NCBI GenBank assembly: GCA_965212005.1
Contig: OZ243038.1
Location: 2,471,745-2,535,744, forward strand
Length of the DNA: 64,000 nucleotides
Origin: G965212005 sp965212005
Lineage (GTDB): Bacteria; Pseudomonadota; Gammaproteobacteria; Porifericomitales; Porifericomitaceae
Reading direction: 5' to 3'
Of this stretch, positions 22,541 through 32,149 are shown piece after piece. The translations under genes were made by a program, and so were the position numbers. Positions within the stretch are counted from its first letter, which is position 1, and every line of letters begins with the position of its first letter. Under the pieces are notes generated by a model. It did not search any database. It was not told the DNA's origin and saw only the letters and a list, made by a program, of their open reading frames with translations.

Positions 22541-24253
22541 ATGATTTCTGAAACAAGTACGGTACGCAAATACATGCCGAAGGCGCTTGCCTGTGCGCTT
22601 TGCGCGGGTGTTGGCCTGGTATTTGCGGGCGATGAGGTAGGCAGCGGCACGCTGTACGGCAATATGCAGACAGTCACGCAAAGCATGCTCGATGGTGCGG
22701 CCGGTGACAGCAATAACTTCCTGCACACGAACGGGAATTACCATCAGACCCGGTTTTATCCTGCCGATCAGATCAACCGGGAAAACGTCCATTTGCTCAA
22801 GCCTGCCTGGATCTTCCAGACCGAGGTGCTTGAATCGATGGAAACGAGCCCGATCGTGGTGCAAGGCGTGATGTACGTGACGACCTCCTTCAATCATGTC
22901 TACGCCCTGGACGCCCGTACCGGCGCCGAGCTCTGGCATTACAAGCACAACATGGGACCGATCACGACCTACTGCTGCGGACCGAACAACCGCGGCGTCT
23001 TCCCTTACGGGGATAAGGTGTACATGGGCACGCTGGACGCCAAGCTGGTGGCACTCAATGCTGCGGATGGCAGCGTTGCCTGGTCCACGCAGATTGCGGA
23101 TCCCGAGCTGGGATACAGCGAGACCATGGCACCCACCGCGGTGGACGGCAAGATCCTGATCGGCACTAACGGCGGCGAATACGGCATTCGCGGGTTCGTG
23201 AAAGCCTACGATGCCGAGCGCGGCGATCTGCTGTGGACCTTCCATACCACTGCTGAGAATTCAGTCGGCCGGTGGGTACGCAAGGATGCGACCGGTCGCG
23301 ACATGCACCGCGACATAGGGGCTGAAAAGGCTGCCCTGCGCGAGCTCGGCGATCCCTACAAAACGCTGGGCGGCGGCGTCTGGCAGAACATGGCGGTGGA
23401 CCTGGAGACCGACCTGGTGTACTTCGTGGTGGGGAACCCGTCGCCGGACCTGGACGGCAGCATCCGTCCCGGGGATAACCTGTACACGAATTCCCTGGTG
23501 GCGGTAGACCTGGATACCGGCGATTACCAGTGCCATTTCCAGTACATCGCCCATGACGTGTGGGACCTGGACGCGGTCAGTCCGCCGGTTATCACCGAAG
23601 TACGCGACGATAACGGCAAGCAGGTGAAGGGGATCCTGCACGGTGGCAAGACCGGTTACGTCTACGTGCACCGTGCCGACGATTGCAGCCTGATCCGTTT
23701 CTCTGAACCGATGGTTTCGCAGGAATCGCGCTGGACGCTGCCGACCGCGGAAGGCGCGCGCATGCTGCCGGGTGCTAACGGGGGCGTGGAGTGGTCTCCG
23801 ATAGCCATCGATCCGTTGCAGCGCCTGAGCTATGCGATCAATCTGCACCAGCCGATGACCTACCACGTCGAAAGCACCCCTTACCCGGGAGGCAAGCTGT
23901 GGCTGGGCGGCGCATTTAAGGTGATTGCGGACGAAGAGCAGTGGGGCAACGTAACCGCGTTGAACTACGACACCGGCAAGATCGTCTGGAAGGTGAAGAC
24001 TCAGCAGCCGATGATCGGCGGCATCCTGGCCACCGCCGGCGGCCTGGTGTTTACCGGAGAGGGCAATGGCCTGTTCAAGGCGTACAACTCTACCAGCGGC
24101 AGCCAGATGTGGCAGTTCCAGGCGGGTGCCGGGGTCAATGCGCCGCCGAGCTCGTACACGGTTGAAGGCAAGCAGTACGTGGTGGTAGCCGCAGGCGGAA
24201 ACGTGCAGCTGAACTACAAGCGGGGCAACAGCATCATCGCTTTCTCGCTGTAA
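22541..24253 (+). CDS. PQQ-dependent alcohol dehydrogenase, lanthanide-type metal site
   Basis: A periplasmic quinoprotein that oxidises alcohols with pyrroloquinoline quinone. A signal peptide (ALACALCAGVGLVFA) leads a 570-residue beta-propeller with tryptophan-docking repeats (DARTGAELWHY, DAERGDLLWTF, YDTGKIVWKV). The adjacent-cysteine disulfide ring is at C145-C146 (TTYCCGPN). Metal and catalytic positions, numbered from ATG 22541, are E213 (GGEYG), N299 (VGNPSP) and D342-L-D344 (VWDLDAV). The second Asp of this D-x-D is the extra ligand typical of lanthanide enzymes (XoxF, ExaF, PedH); calcium MxaF has Ala there. The start is the ATG with TGGAGGA upstream. No pqq synthesis genes are in the window. 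A terminator follows, then a cytochrome gene. Confidence 0.94.
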   Translation: MISETSTVRKYMPKALACALCAGVGLVFAGDEVGSGTLYGNMQTVTQSMLDGAAGDSNNFLHTNGNYHQTRFYPADQINRENVHLLKPAWIFQTEVLESMETSPIVVQGVMYVTTSFNHVYALDARTGAELWHYKHNMGPITTYCCGPNNRGVFPYGDKVYMGTLDAKLVALNAADGSVAWSTQIADPELGYSETMAPTAVDGKILIGTNGGEYGIRGFVKAYDAERGDLLWTFHTTAENSVGRWVRKDATGRDMHRDIGAEKAALRELGDPYKTLGGGVWQNMAVDLETDLVYFVVGNPSPDLDGSIRPGDNLYTNSLVAVDLDTGDYQCHFQYIAHDVWDLDAVSPPVITEVRDDNGKQVKGILHGGKTGYVYVHRADDCSLIRFSEPMVSQESRWTLPTAEGARMLPGANGGVEWSPIAIDPLQRLSYAINLHQPMTYHVESTPYPGGKLWLGGAFKVIADEEQWGNVTALNYDTGKIVWKVKTQQPMIGGILATAGGLVFTGEGNGLFKAYNSTSGSQMWQFQAGAGVNAPPSSYTVEGKQYVVVAAGGNVQLNYKRGNSIIAFSL

Positions 24254-24262
24254 TGTGTTTAC

Positions 24263-24310
24263 GGGTCCGCGCTGTCCGTGTTACAGCGGGCGGCGGCGGA
24301 CCCTTTTTTT
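24263..24310 (+). terminator. Rho-independent terminator after the PQQ dehydrogenase gene
   Basis: An 8-bp outer stem GGGTCCGC/GCGGACCC (24263-24270 with 24296-24303) encloses an inner GCTGT/ACAGC stem. It is followed by seven T residues (24304-24310). It lies between the dehydrogenase and cytochrome genes, so the cytochrome is either read through at a lower level or has its own promoter. Confidence 0.88.
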
Positions 24311-24371
24311 CGTTGTCGTGTCCTCGCGGTTGACGGTGCGCCCGCTCCGGCGGACGAAAACGCAAGTATCC

Positions 24372-24932
24372 ATGCCGAACCGGCGCCATGCCCTGTTGTT
24401 GGCACTGCTTTGCGGCGTGGCCGGTGCCGAGGACATGGAGCAGAAGCTGGCCTTGTGTGTGACCTGCCATGGTCCGGCGGGAGCCACGCCGATACAGCCG
24501 GATTACCCGATCCTGGCTGGGCAGCACTTTTACTATACCTACGTGCAGCTAAAGGACTACAAGGAGAGCCGGCGGGCCCACGAGCTGATGGCTCCGATCG
24601 CGGTCAGCCTGGAGAAAGAGGAGATGCAGGCCGCGGCCCAATATTTCTCCGAGCAGAACTGGCCGCGTATCGGCTACCAGGCCAGTGAGCAAGACCAGCG
24701 CATCGGCCTGCGGATCATCAGCGCCGGTCAATGCGTGGCCTGCCATTTGGGAGGCTTTGAGGGCAACAGCCGGGTGCCTCGGCTGGCCGGGCAGTATCCC
24801 GGATACCTGGAGCGCACGCTGCTGGAATTCAAGTATGGCCAGCGCAATAATTCCCCCGCCAAGAGCTCATTGCTCAAATCCTTCAGCGATGCAGAGATCG
24901 GCAGCGTGGCACGCCACCTGGGCGGCTTGTAG
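24372..24932 (+). CDS. Dihaem c-type cytochrome, c4-like
   Basis: A periplasmic electron carrier of 186 residues. A signal peptide (ALLLALLCGVAGAED) precedes two haem c sites: CVTCH near residue 31 and CVACH near residue 122. Each is followed by a P-x-LAGQ-type segment (YPILAGQHFYY; VPRLAGQYPGYL) as in cytochrome c4 and cbb3-partner cytochromes. Internal duplication of the two halves is evident. It follows the PQQ dehydrogenase after a terminator and is the obvious candidate electron acceptor from that enzyme (inference). The start is ATG 24372, giving a clean signal peptide. Confidence 0.88.
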   Translation: MPNRRHALLLALLCGVAGAEDMEQKLALCVTCHGPAGATPIQPDYPILAGQHFYYTYVQLKDYKESRRAHELMAPIAVSLEKEEMQAAAQYFSEQNWPRIGYQASEQDQRIGLRIISAGQCVACHLGGFEGNSRVPRLAGQYPGYLERTLLEFKYGQRNNSPAKSSLLKSFSDAEIGSVARHLGGL

Positions 24933-25020
24933 TCGGCCCGCGCCCGCGCAACGCCCGTAATAAAGAGTATGCCGCTGAGCACCGCGGCGTAATTTCACGC
25001 CCTGCCGTGTGGCCGGGCGC

Positions 25021-26133
25021 CTACCGTTTCGCTCCCTTGCCCAGCGCCAGTTCCCGGCTTCGTTCCCGCTCCCTGCGCTCCGCTTCCCGGTCGCGCGTGG
25101 CACTAAAATCCGGCCAGCCTTGCGTGTGCTCCAGTACCAGCCCGCACAGAAAATTAATGTGCGCGTGCTGGTCATTGAGCGCCGGAATATAGTCAAATTC
25201 CTGCCCGCCCGCCTTGAGGAAGCAGTCCCGGTATTGCATTTGCACTTCCTCCAGCGTCTCCAGGCAATCGGCGGAGAAGCCGGGACAGACCACCTGCACG
25301 GAGCGGACGCCGCTCCCGGCCCATTCCTGAAGCACTTGGTCGGTATAAGGCTGCAACCATTCCCGCGGCCCGAAGCGTGACTGGAATCCCAGTCCCCATT
25401 GCCCCTCCGCCAGGCCGAGTGCCTGCGCGCTCAGGCGCGCCGTTTTCCAGCATTCGCAGTGATAGGGATCCCCGGCGTCGAAATAGTGCCGGGGAATGCC
25501 GTGAAAGGAAAAGAGCAGGCGGGTTGCGTGGTCACGATGGCGTTCCCAGTGCGGGCGGATCGAGTCCGCCAGCGTCCGGATATAGGCGGGATGATCGTGG
25601 TAATTCAGCACCATGCGCAACTCGGGCAGCCAGCGCCAGCGGCGCAACACCGCGCTGACCGCGTCGAAAGTGGAAGCGGTAGTCGCGGCGCAATACTGCG
25701 GATACAGCGGCAGCACCAGCAGGCGGCGCACGTGAGCGTCACGCAGCCGCTCCAGGGCGGTACGGATAGAAGGTTCCCCGTAGCGCATGCCGAGTTCCAC
25801 GTATACCGGGCCCGCGCAGCGCCGCTCCAGCGCCTGTTGCAGGGCCTGCTGCTGCTTGCGCGACAGGGTCAGCAGCGGTGAGCCTTCCTTTTGCCAGATC
25901 TTTTGATAGATGCGAGCCGAACGGCGCGGGCGCAGGCGCAGGATGATGCCGTGCAGGATCGGTCGCCAAAGCAGTGCCGGTAACTCGATCACCCGGGGAT
26001 CCGTAAGGAACTCAGCCAGGTAAGGGCGCAGTGCGGTGGCCGTGGCGGCCCTGGGTGTGCCCAGGTTGGCCAGCAGCACGCCGACACCGGGCGCACGACC
26101 ATGCTGATAGTCGGGGTCTCCGCTGTATTTCAT
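25021..26133 (-). CDS. hemH: Ferrochelatase
   Basis: Inserts ferrous iron into protoporphyrin IX to make haem. Recognisable parts are GVLLANLGTPRA at the N-terminus, YVELGMRYGEPSI, the LPLYPQYCAATTAS loop, the active-site LLFSFHGIP with its catalytic His, and the later QSRFGPREWL, PGFSADCLETLEE and YIPALND segments. At 370 residues it is slightly long because of a charged Arg/Glu tail. GAGGAAG lies before the ATG. Together with the cytochrome next to it, it supports haem supply. The convergent cytochrome gene ends 88 bases away. Confidence 0.96.
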   Translation of the reverse strand: MKYSGDPDYQHGRAPGVGVLLANLGTPRAATATALRPYLAEFLTDPRVIELPALLWRPILHGIILRLRPRRSARIYQKIWQKEGSPLLTLSRKQQQALQQALERRCAGPVYVELGMRYGEPSIRTALERLRDAHVRRLLVLPLYPQYCAATTASTFDAVSAVLRRWRWLPELRMVLNYHDHPAYIRTLADSIRPHWERHRDHATRLLFSFHGIPRHYFDAGDPYHCECWKTARLSAQALGLAEGQWGLGFQSRFGPREWLQPYTDQVLQEWAGSGVRSVQVVCPGFSADCLETLEEVQMQYRDCFLKAGGQEFDYIPALNDQHAHINFLCGLVLEHTQGWPDFSATRDREAERRERERSRELALGKGAKR

Positions 26134-26173
26134 GCTGTATCTTCCTCGTTGATCCGGCCCGGTTTCTTTACCG

Positions 26174-26195
26174 ACCGGGCGTGACCGCGCCCGGT
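26174..26195 (-). promoter_or_regulatory. Hairpin in the hemH upstream region
   Basis: ACCGGGCG (26174-26181) and CGCCCGGT (26188-26195) form a perfect 8-bp stem with a 6-base loop, 41 bases before the hemH ATG on the coding strand. No T-run follows toward hemH. It may be a leader structure. Confidence 0.4.
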
Positions 26196-26427
26196 GCCGG
26201 CCGGGTGTGCTTGCCTGCCCGCAACCCGATCGGGCCTGAATGTGACCGATGGTACAATCTTATGGCGGATTCCAACAACAGGAACGACCCCGGGGCCTGC
26301 CTGCCCATCGTCGGAGCCTGCCGGCGCTGACCCCCGCCGCGCGTTGTTGGCTTCCGTACGATGGACCGGACCTTCATTACCGCCGGCGGCGCCCGCGTGA
26401 CGTACTGAAACACTCCCGCAAAGGCAA

Positions 26428-26449
26428 GGGTGGCTCTTTGTCCTGGCCG
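26428..26449. repeat. Imperfect direct repeat, copy 1
   Basis: A GGGTGGCTCTTTGTC core followed by a GGCCG end, ending directly at the left inverted repeat. It matches copy 2 (26640-26661) at 19 of 22 positions. Confidence 0.6.
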
Positions 26450-26638
26450 TTCACGAAATGTGTGGTGCAAAAAAGAGACACGGGCCGGTTTCGTAGACTT
26501 TTTCTGCCGGGCTCCGACCGTTTCTACTGATACGAGCCGTGCCGAGTGTCATGGCAATATCCAGTTTCACTACAAAATTGCAGCGTCGCCTGTCCCTGCG
26601 CGCAGCGCCGCGCTGCCAGTCATTACACATTTCGTGAA
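26450..26638. repeat. Perfect 14-bp inverted repeat bounding 189 bp
   Basis: TTCACGAAATGTGT at 26450-26463 is exactly reversed as ACACATTTCGTGAA at 26625-26638. The segment between has no gene. Its outer edges touch the two copies of a 22-bp imperfect direct repeat, a layout like a tiny MITE or decayed element. No transposase is present. Confidence 0.7.
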
Positions 26639-26639
26639 A

Positions 26640-26661
26640 GGGTGGCTTTTTGTCGAGGCCG
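26640..26661. repeat. Imperfect direct repeat, copy 2
   Basis: A GGGTGGCTTTTTGTC core followed by a GGCCG end, starting one base after the right inverted repeat. Differs from copy 1 at three positions in 22. It is too long and too diverged for a fresh target-site duplication. Confidence 0.6.
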
Positions 26662-27189
26662 GTTGGCAAGGGAGAGGCAGGCTGCGGTTTTTTTGACGGG
26701 ACGGCTAGTCCGGGCCCGGATGATGGTCGAGAAAAATGCCGTCTCCCTTTGCAGCGCATCCACTGGGTTGGGCCAATAGCAAAAGTCGTGTCCTTCGTTT
26801 TCAGACTCTATGTACTCATGGGGGGATACCCTTTTTGCCAAGAAGTTCAGCCACTTCCCGGGACACCGCCGGGGCTGCCTTCTGCGACGGGCAGGGCTCC
26901 ATTACCGTATTGCGCTTTGCTATTTTCCGATTGGATCCTGCCCTCGCTGCCATCCCTTCCAGGAGCGCTCATTGATGGCGCAGTGACAGGCTGCCGGGTG
27001 GCGCGGCAAGCACACTACGTACAGCGTTGCCGGCAGGCACAGGGGAACAGGATGGCGCCAGGCATGGTTTCTGGCGCGTGCGGTGCCGGCGCTGCGTTCT
27101 CCGTTGAGGCTCCGGCAGGTCCATGGGGAGACGACGGAGTCGTCTTTCAGCAGCAGGTTGCACCATCGGTGGCGAAAATCCCGCCGGGG

Positions 27190-27669
27190 TCACGGCCTCT
27201 GTAACGCATCCAGCAGGACTTCCCTGGCCTGGTTGATGCGCGCCGCGAGGTAATCGGAGCCGCCCCGGTCCGGATGGATTTTGTGCATCAACTTGCGATA
27301 GGCTTCAATGATCTCCTGTCTGCCGGCGCCGGGGGCAAGGCCGAGCACCTCATAGGCCTCGGCGACATCCATACTGCCACCGGGCGTTGGACCGCGCCGC
27401 CGGCTGTCTGCTTCCGGTTTCCTGAATTTCCCAAAGATTCTCCAGGCTCGTTTGGCCGCCAGGGCGCGGTTCAACCAGGGTAGCGCGGCGCAGATGAGGG
27501 CGAACAGCCACGGGAGGCGACCGGTCAGCACCAACACCAGGACAAAGATGCCGGCACCATACAGCAGGATGCTTCTCAGCGCCCGCTTGCGCCACGCCGG
27601 CGTGGTATACCAGCCCAGGTATCCGATGACGCCAATCAGCACCAGGGCAAGGAATAGTTTAGCCGTCAT
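27190..27669 (-). CDS. Membrane-anchored J-domain protein
   Basis: 159 residues. Two membrane helices lie at about residues 3-20 and 31-66, followed by a basic linker and a C-terminal J domain at about residues 100-159. The J domain carries EAYEVLGLAPGAGRQEI and the invariant HPD (KIHPDRGGSD). The layout resembles the DjlA/TerB-less and Tim14-like class that recruits DnaK/Hsp70 to the membrane. The partner is not known. The gene stands alone, with the gene-free kilobase downstream. Confidence 0.85.
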   Translation of the reverse strand: MTAKLFLALVLIGVIGYLGWYTTPAWRKRALRSILLYGAGIFVLVLVLTGRLPWLFALICAALPWLNRALAAKRAWRIFGKFRKPEADSRRRGPTPGGSMDVAEAYEVLGLAPGAGRQEIIEAYRKLMHKIHPDRGGSDYLAARINQAREVLLDALQRP

Positions 27670-27812
27670 CAGCGCGGGCGGCTGGGCCGGAAAGGTGGTA
27701 GCATCAGGTTGAGTTCGGCATCAAGCATGGTGAATCCCGAGTGCTATTGTAAACCGGGAACGCCCGATACAATAGATAGCGAGGTACAGGGAACATAAAC
27801 ATACTCGAAGAA

Positions 27813-28403
27813 ATGGAGGGCGTCCTCGGGTTCTGGTTTGGAGGCCGCCGGACGGCAACCGAGGTCGCTGATGAAAAGACCTCCCTGTGGTGGTCCAGGG
27901 ACGACCGGATCGATCGGGAAATTATCCACCGCTTCGCCACCACCGCCGAAGCGGTGGCCACCGGCCGGCTCGACCATTGGGCCGGTTCCGCCCGCGGTTT
28001 GCTGGCGCTGATTATTGGCACCGACCAGTTTCCCCGCAACATGTACCGCAATACGCCGCAGGCGTTCTCCCGGGATTCGATTGCCCTGGGCTTTGCCAGG
28101 CAGTGTGTGGACAGCGGCGCGGCGCAGCAACTACGGCCCATAGAGCGGGTATTCGCCTACCTGCCGTTTGAACACAGCGAAGCCTTGAGCGAACAGCAAC
28201 GCTCGGTTGCCCTGTACCGGGCGCTGGCAGATAGCGCGGCCCCGAAAGAAGCGGAATTGTTCCATGGCTACCTGGAGTTTGCCCGCAGGCATTACCAGGT
28301 CATTGAGCGCTTTGGTCGCTTTCCCCATCGGAACCAAATCCTGGGGCGTCGTTCAACCGATGAAGAAGTAGCCTTCCTTGAACAGCCGCAGTCCTCGTTT
28401 TGA
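27813..28403 (+). CDS. DUF924 family protein
   Basis: 196 residues; matches the widespread DUF924 family by VLGFWFGG at the N-terminus, the LDHWAGSARGLLALIIGTDQ and FPRNMYRNTPQAF block, ERVFAYLPFEHSE and FGRFPHRNQILGR. The fold is helical, TPR-like, with unknown biochemical role. The ATG gives the conserved start three residues before the FWFG motif. No good ribosome-binding site is seen. It is divergent from the J-domain gene and followed by the Nudix gene on the same strand. Confidence 0.85.
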   Translation: MEGVLGFWFGGRRTATEVADEKTSLWWSRDDRIDREIIHRFATTAEAVATGRLDHWAGSARGLLALIIGTDQFPRNMYRNTPQAFSRDSIALGFARQCVDSGAAQQLRPIERVFAYLPFEHSEALSEQQRSVALYRALADSAAPKEAELFHGYLEFARRHYQVIERFGRFPHRNQILGRRSTDEEVAFLEQPQSSF

Positions 28404-28571
28404 CCGGGCCGGGCCGTTGCCGCCGGTGCCCCACGGTAGCAGTGGCGGATAAAACTGCTATGCTTGTGGCATGAAGTCTGCTTGCGCAGCCGGTAGCGGC
28501 ACCCGTTCAAAGCCCGCGGCAGCCACGGGTTTGACCAGGGCGGCAGGCAGGACGGGGCCGCTGCTTCCGGC

Positions 28572-29216
28572 ATGAAATTCTGCCTGCATTGCGGTTCCCG
28601 GCAGGTTCGCTATCAAGTCCCGCCGATGGACAACCGCGAGCGCTTTGTCTGCCAAAGCTGTGGCTACGTGCACTACGAAAACCCCAACATGGTAGTGGGC
28701 TGCATACCGGTATGGGAAGACCGGATCCTGCTATGCCGGCGTGCGATCAATCCCCGCCGGGGACTATGGACCTTGCCCGCCGGCTTTATGGAGCTGGGAG
28801 AAAGCGCGCCGCAGGGAGCCTGCCGCGAGACCATGGAGGAGGCCAACGTCCAGGTAGAGATCGATGCGCTGTTTGCGCTGTTCAGCCTGCCGTACCTGGA
28901 CCAGGTGTACCTGATGTACCGGGCGAGTATGCTGAATGAACAGTGCTCACCCGGCCTCGAAAGCAGTCAAGTCGCCTTGTTCCAGCAAGATCAGATCCCG
29001 TGGGAGCAAATTGCTTTCGCTTCCATCTACTACACGCTGAAACTCTTTTTCGAGGATCGGGAGCAGGGCGACTACCGCCTGCACACCGGGGAAGTGCTGC
29101 GCAAACCGGATCATTATCAATTGCAGTTGCATCCCGGGCAGCGCGGGAACTTGTTATTCCGGGCATCGGCGGCACTGCCGGATGCCGCCGAGCAGGGCCG
29201 GCGCAAGTACCACTGA
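28572..29216 (+). CDS. Nudix hydrolase with N-terminal zinc ribbon
   Basis: 214 residues. An N-terminal zinc ribbon is formed by CLHCG (residues 4-8) and CQSCG (about 32-36). The Nudix box follows, GFMELGESAPQGACRETMEEA, matching GX5EX7REXXEE but with Ala in place of the final Gly. The architecture resembles NudC-like and ADP-ribose/NADH pyrophosphatases; the exact substrate cannot be told. The C-terminal 50 residues may bind substrate. The catalytic Glu residues are present, so activity is likely. Confidence 0.85.
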   Translation: MKFCLHCGSRQVRYQVPPMDNRERFVCQSCGYVHYENPNMVVGCIPVWEDRILLCRRAINPRRGLWTLPAGFMELGESAPQGACRETMEEANVQVEIDALFALFSLPYLDQVYLMYRASMLNEQCSPGLESSQVALFQQDQIPWEQIAFASIYYTLKLFFEDREQGDYRLHTGEVLRKPDHYQLQLHPGQRGNLLFRASAALPDAAEQGRRKYH

Positions 29217-29236
29217 TGGGAGGCCGCCCGTGCGGC

Positions 29237-30121
29237 TTATTCCGCCCCCGGCGTGCCGTCGCAAAGCCGCCGCTTGAGCTTGAACAGCACCGAGATGTCA
29301 GCGTCTCCTTCTCCTTGTTCCAGCAGTTCCCGGTAGTCCGCCAGGCTCCTTTCGGTGACCGGCAGGGAACAGTTGGCCTGCGCCGCCATGCGTTCGATGA
29401 TGCGCAGGTCCTTCTGATGCAGCGCCAGCCGGAAGCCGGGCGCAAAATTCCCCTGCAGCATGCTCAGGCCGCGGCGCTGCAAGAACCAGTTGGCAGCAGC
29501 GCCGCGTGAAACTGCGCCGATCACTCGATCCATGTCCAGCCCCAGCGCGCAGCCAAAGGCCAGCGCCTCGGTTACCGCCTGGTTGATGCCGGCGGCCATC
29601 AATTGGTTGACTGCCTTTGTTGCCTGGCCGCTGCCGGTCGCGCCCATGTGGACGATGTTACCGGCCACCGCGTTCAGCGCCGGGCGTGCCCGTGCCAGTA
29701 TTTCCTCGGCGCCGCCCACCATCATCGACAGCGTGCCCTGCTGCGCCCCCTCCACGCCGCCCGACACCGGGCAGTCCAGAAAATGCGCCTGTCGTTGCCG
29801 GAGCAGCGCGGCGGCGCGCAGCGCGGTTTCGCTGCTCACGGTGGATGCGTCAGCGACGATCAAGCCGGCGGGAACACCCGGCAGCAGCGCTTCCATTACC
29901 TCCAGCAGATCCTCGTCCCTGGAGACACAGCTCAGGATGAACTCGCACTCCCGTGCCAGTTCAGCCGGGCTGGTGGCGACCCGCACCGGGTCTGGAAACT
30001 GTCCCTGCGCCCGCGCCGCAGTGCGGTTCCACACCGCCCGAAGCAGGCCGGCCTGCTCCAGGTTGTGCGCCATGGGCAGGCCCATGGCGCCGAGTCCGAT
30101 CACGCCGGCGCGCATGATCAT
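29237..30121 (-). CDS. 3-hydroxyisobutyrate dehydrogenase family oxidoreductase
   Basis: 294 residues. An N-terminal Rossmann domain binds NAD(P) (AGVIGLGAMGLPMAHNL). The substrate motif DCPVSGGVEGAQQGTLSMMVGG and the catalytic-Lys region GSGQATKAVNQLM follow, with an all-helical C-terminal domain. These fit the beta-hydroxyacid dehydrogenase family (3-hydroxyisobutyrate, tartronate semialdehyde, GLYR1-like succinic semialdehyde reductases); the sequence alone does not choose. ATG 30121 is preferred; ATG 30115 is equally likely. It lies 132 bases after speA on the same strand. Confidence 0.88.
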   Translation of the reverse strand: MIMRAGVIGLGAMGLPMAHNLEQAGLLRAVWNRTAARAQGQFPDPVRVATSPAELARECEFILSCVSRDEDLLEVMEALLPGVPAGLIVADASTVSSETALRAAALLRQRQAHFLDCPVSGGVEGAQQGTLSMMVGGAEEILARARPALNAVAGNIVHMGATGSGQATKAVNQLMAAGINQAVTEALAFGCALGLDMDRVIGAVSRGAAANWFLQRRGLSMLQGNFAPGFRLALHQKDLRIIERMAAQANCSLPVTERSLADYRELLEQGEGDADISVLFKLKRRLCDGTPGAE

Positions 30122-30253
30122 GCCCGCGCCACCGGCGCGGCGCGGCACGGCTGGTGCGGGACCGGGCCAAGCCGGGCGCAGGGTTCCCGGTCGCGGCCCG
30201 GTGCCCAGGCAAACATTGTTCTCAACAGGTACACGGTGGGCACGACAGGCGGC

Positions 30254-32145
<1,892 letters not shown>

Positions 32146-32149
<4 letters not shown>

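Larger units (their letters stand above)
26134..27189. other. Gene-free kilobase with repeats
   Basis: A 1,056-base stretch between hemH and a J-domain gene in which no frame shows a family signature, a ribosome-binding site or neighbour-like codon use. Contents seen: a perfect 8-bp hairpin in the hemH leader (26174-26195), a TACAAT hexamer at about 26252, a 14-bp inverted repeat flanked by imperfect direct repeats (26428-26662), an eight-T run near 26687-26694, a 12-bp palindrome at 26709-26720, and hairpins at 27055-27077 (GCGCCAG/CTGGCGC) and 27129-27145 (AGACGAC/GTCGTCT). It could be a degenerate mobile element, a dead gene, or a non-coding RNA locus. I matched none of the standard structured RNAs. 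Confidence 0.7.

Noticed and set aside
26701..26725. AGTCCGGGC stretch recalling the RNase P RNA core
   Set aside because: The conserved GAGGAAAGTCCGGGC context is missing; only a palindrome TCCGGGCCCGGA is present.
26650..27204. 184-residue open frame in the gene-free kilobase
   Set aside because: Composition is mixed with no domain, and it runs into the 3' end of the opposite J-domain gene. GC-rich DNA yields such frames by chance.
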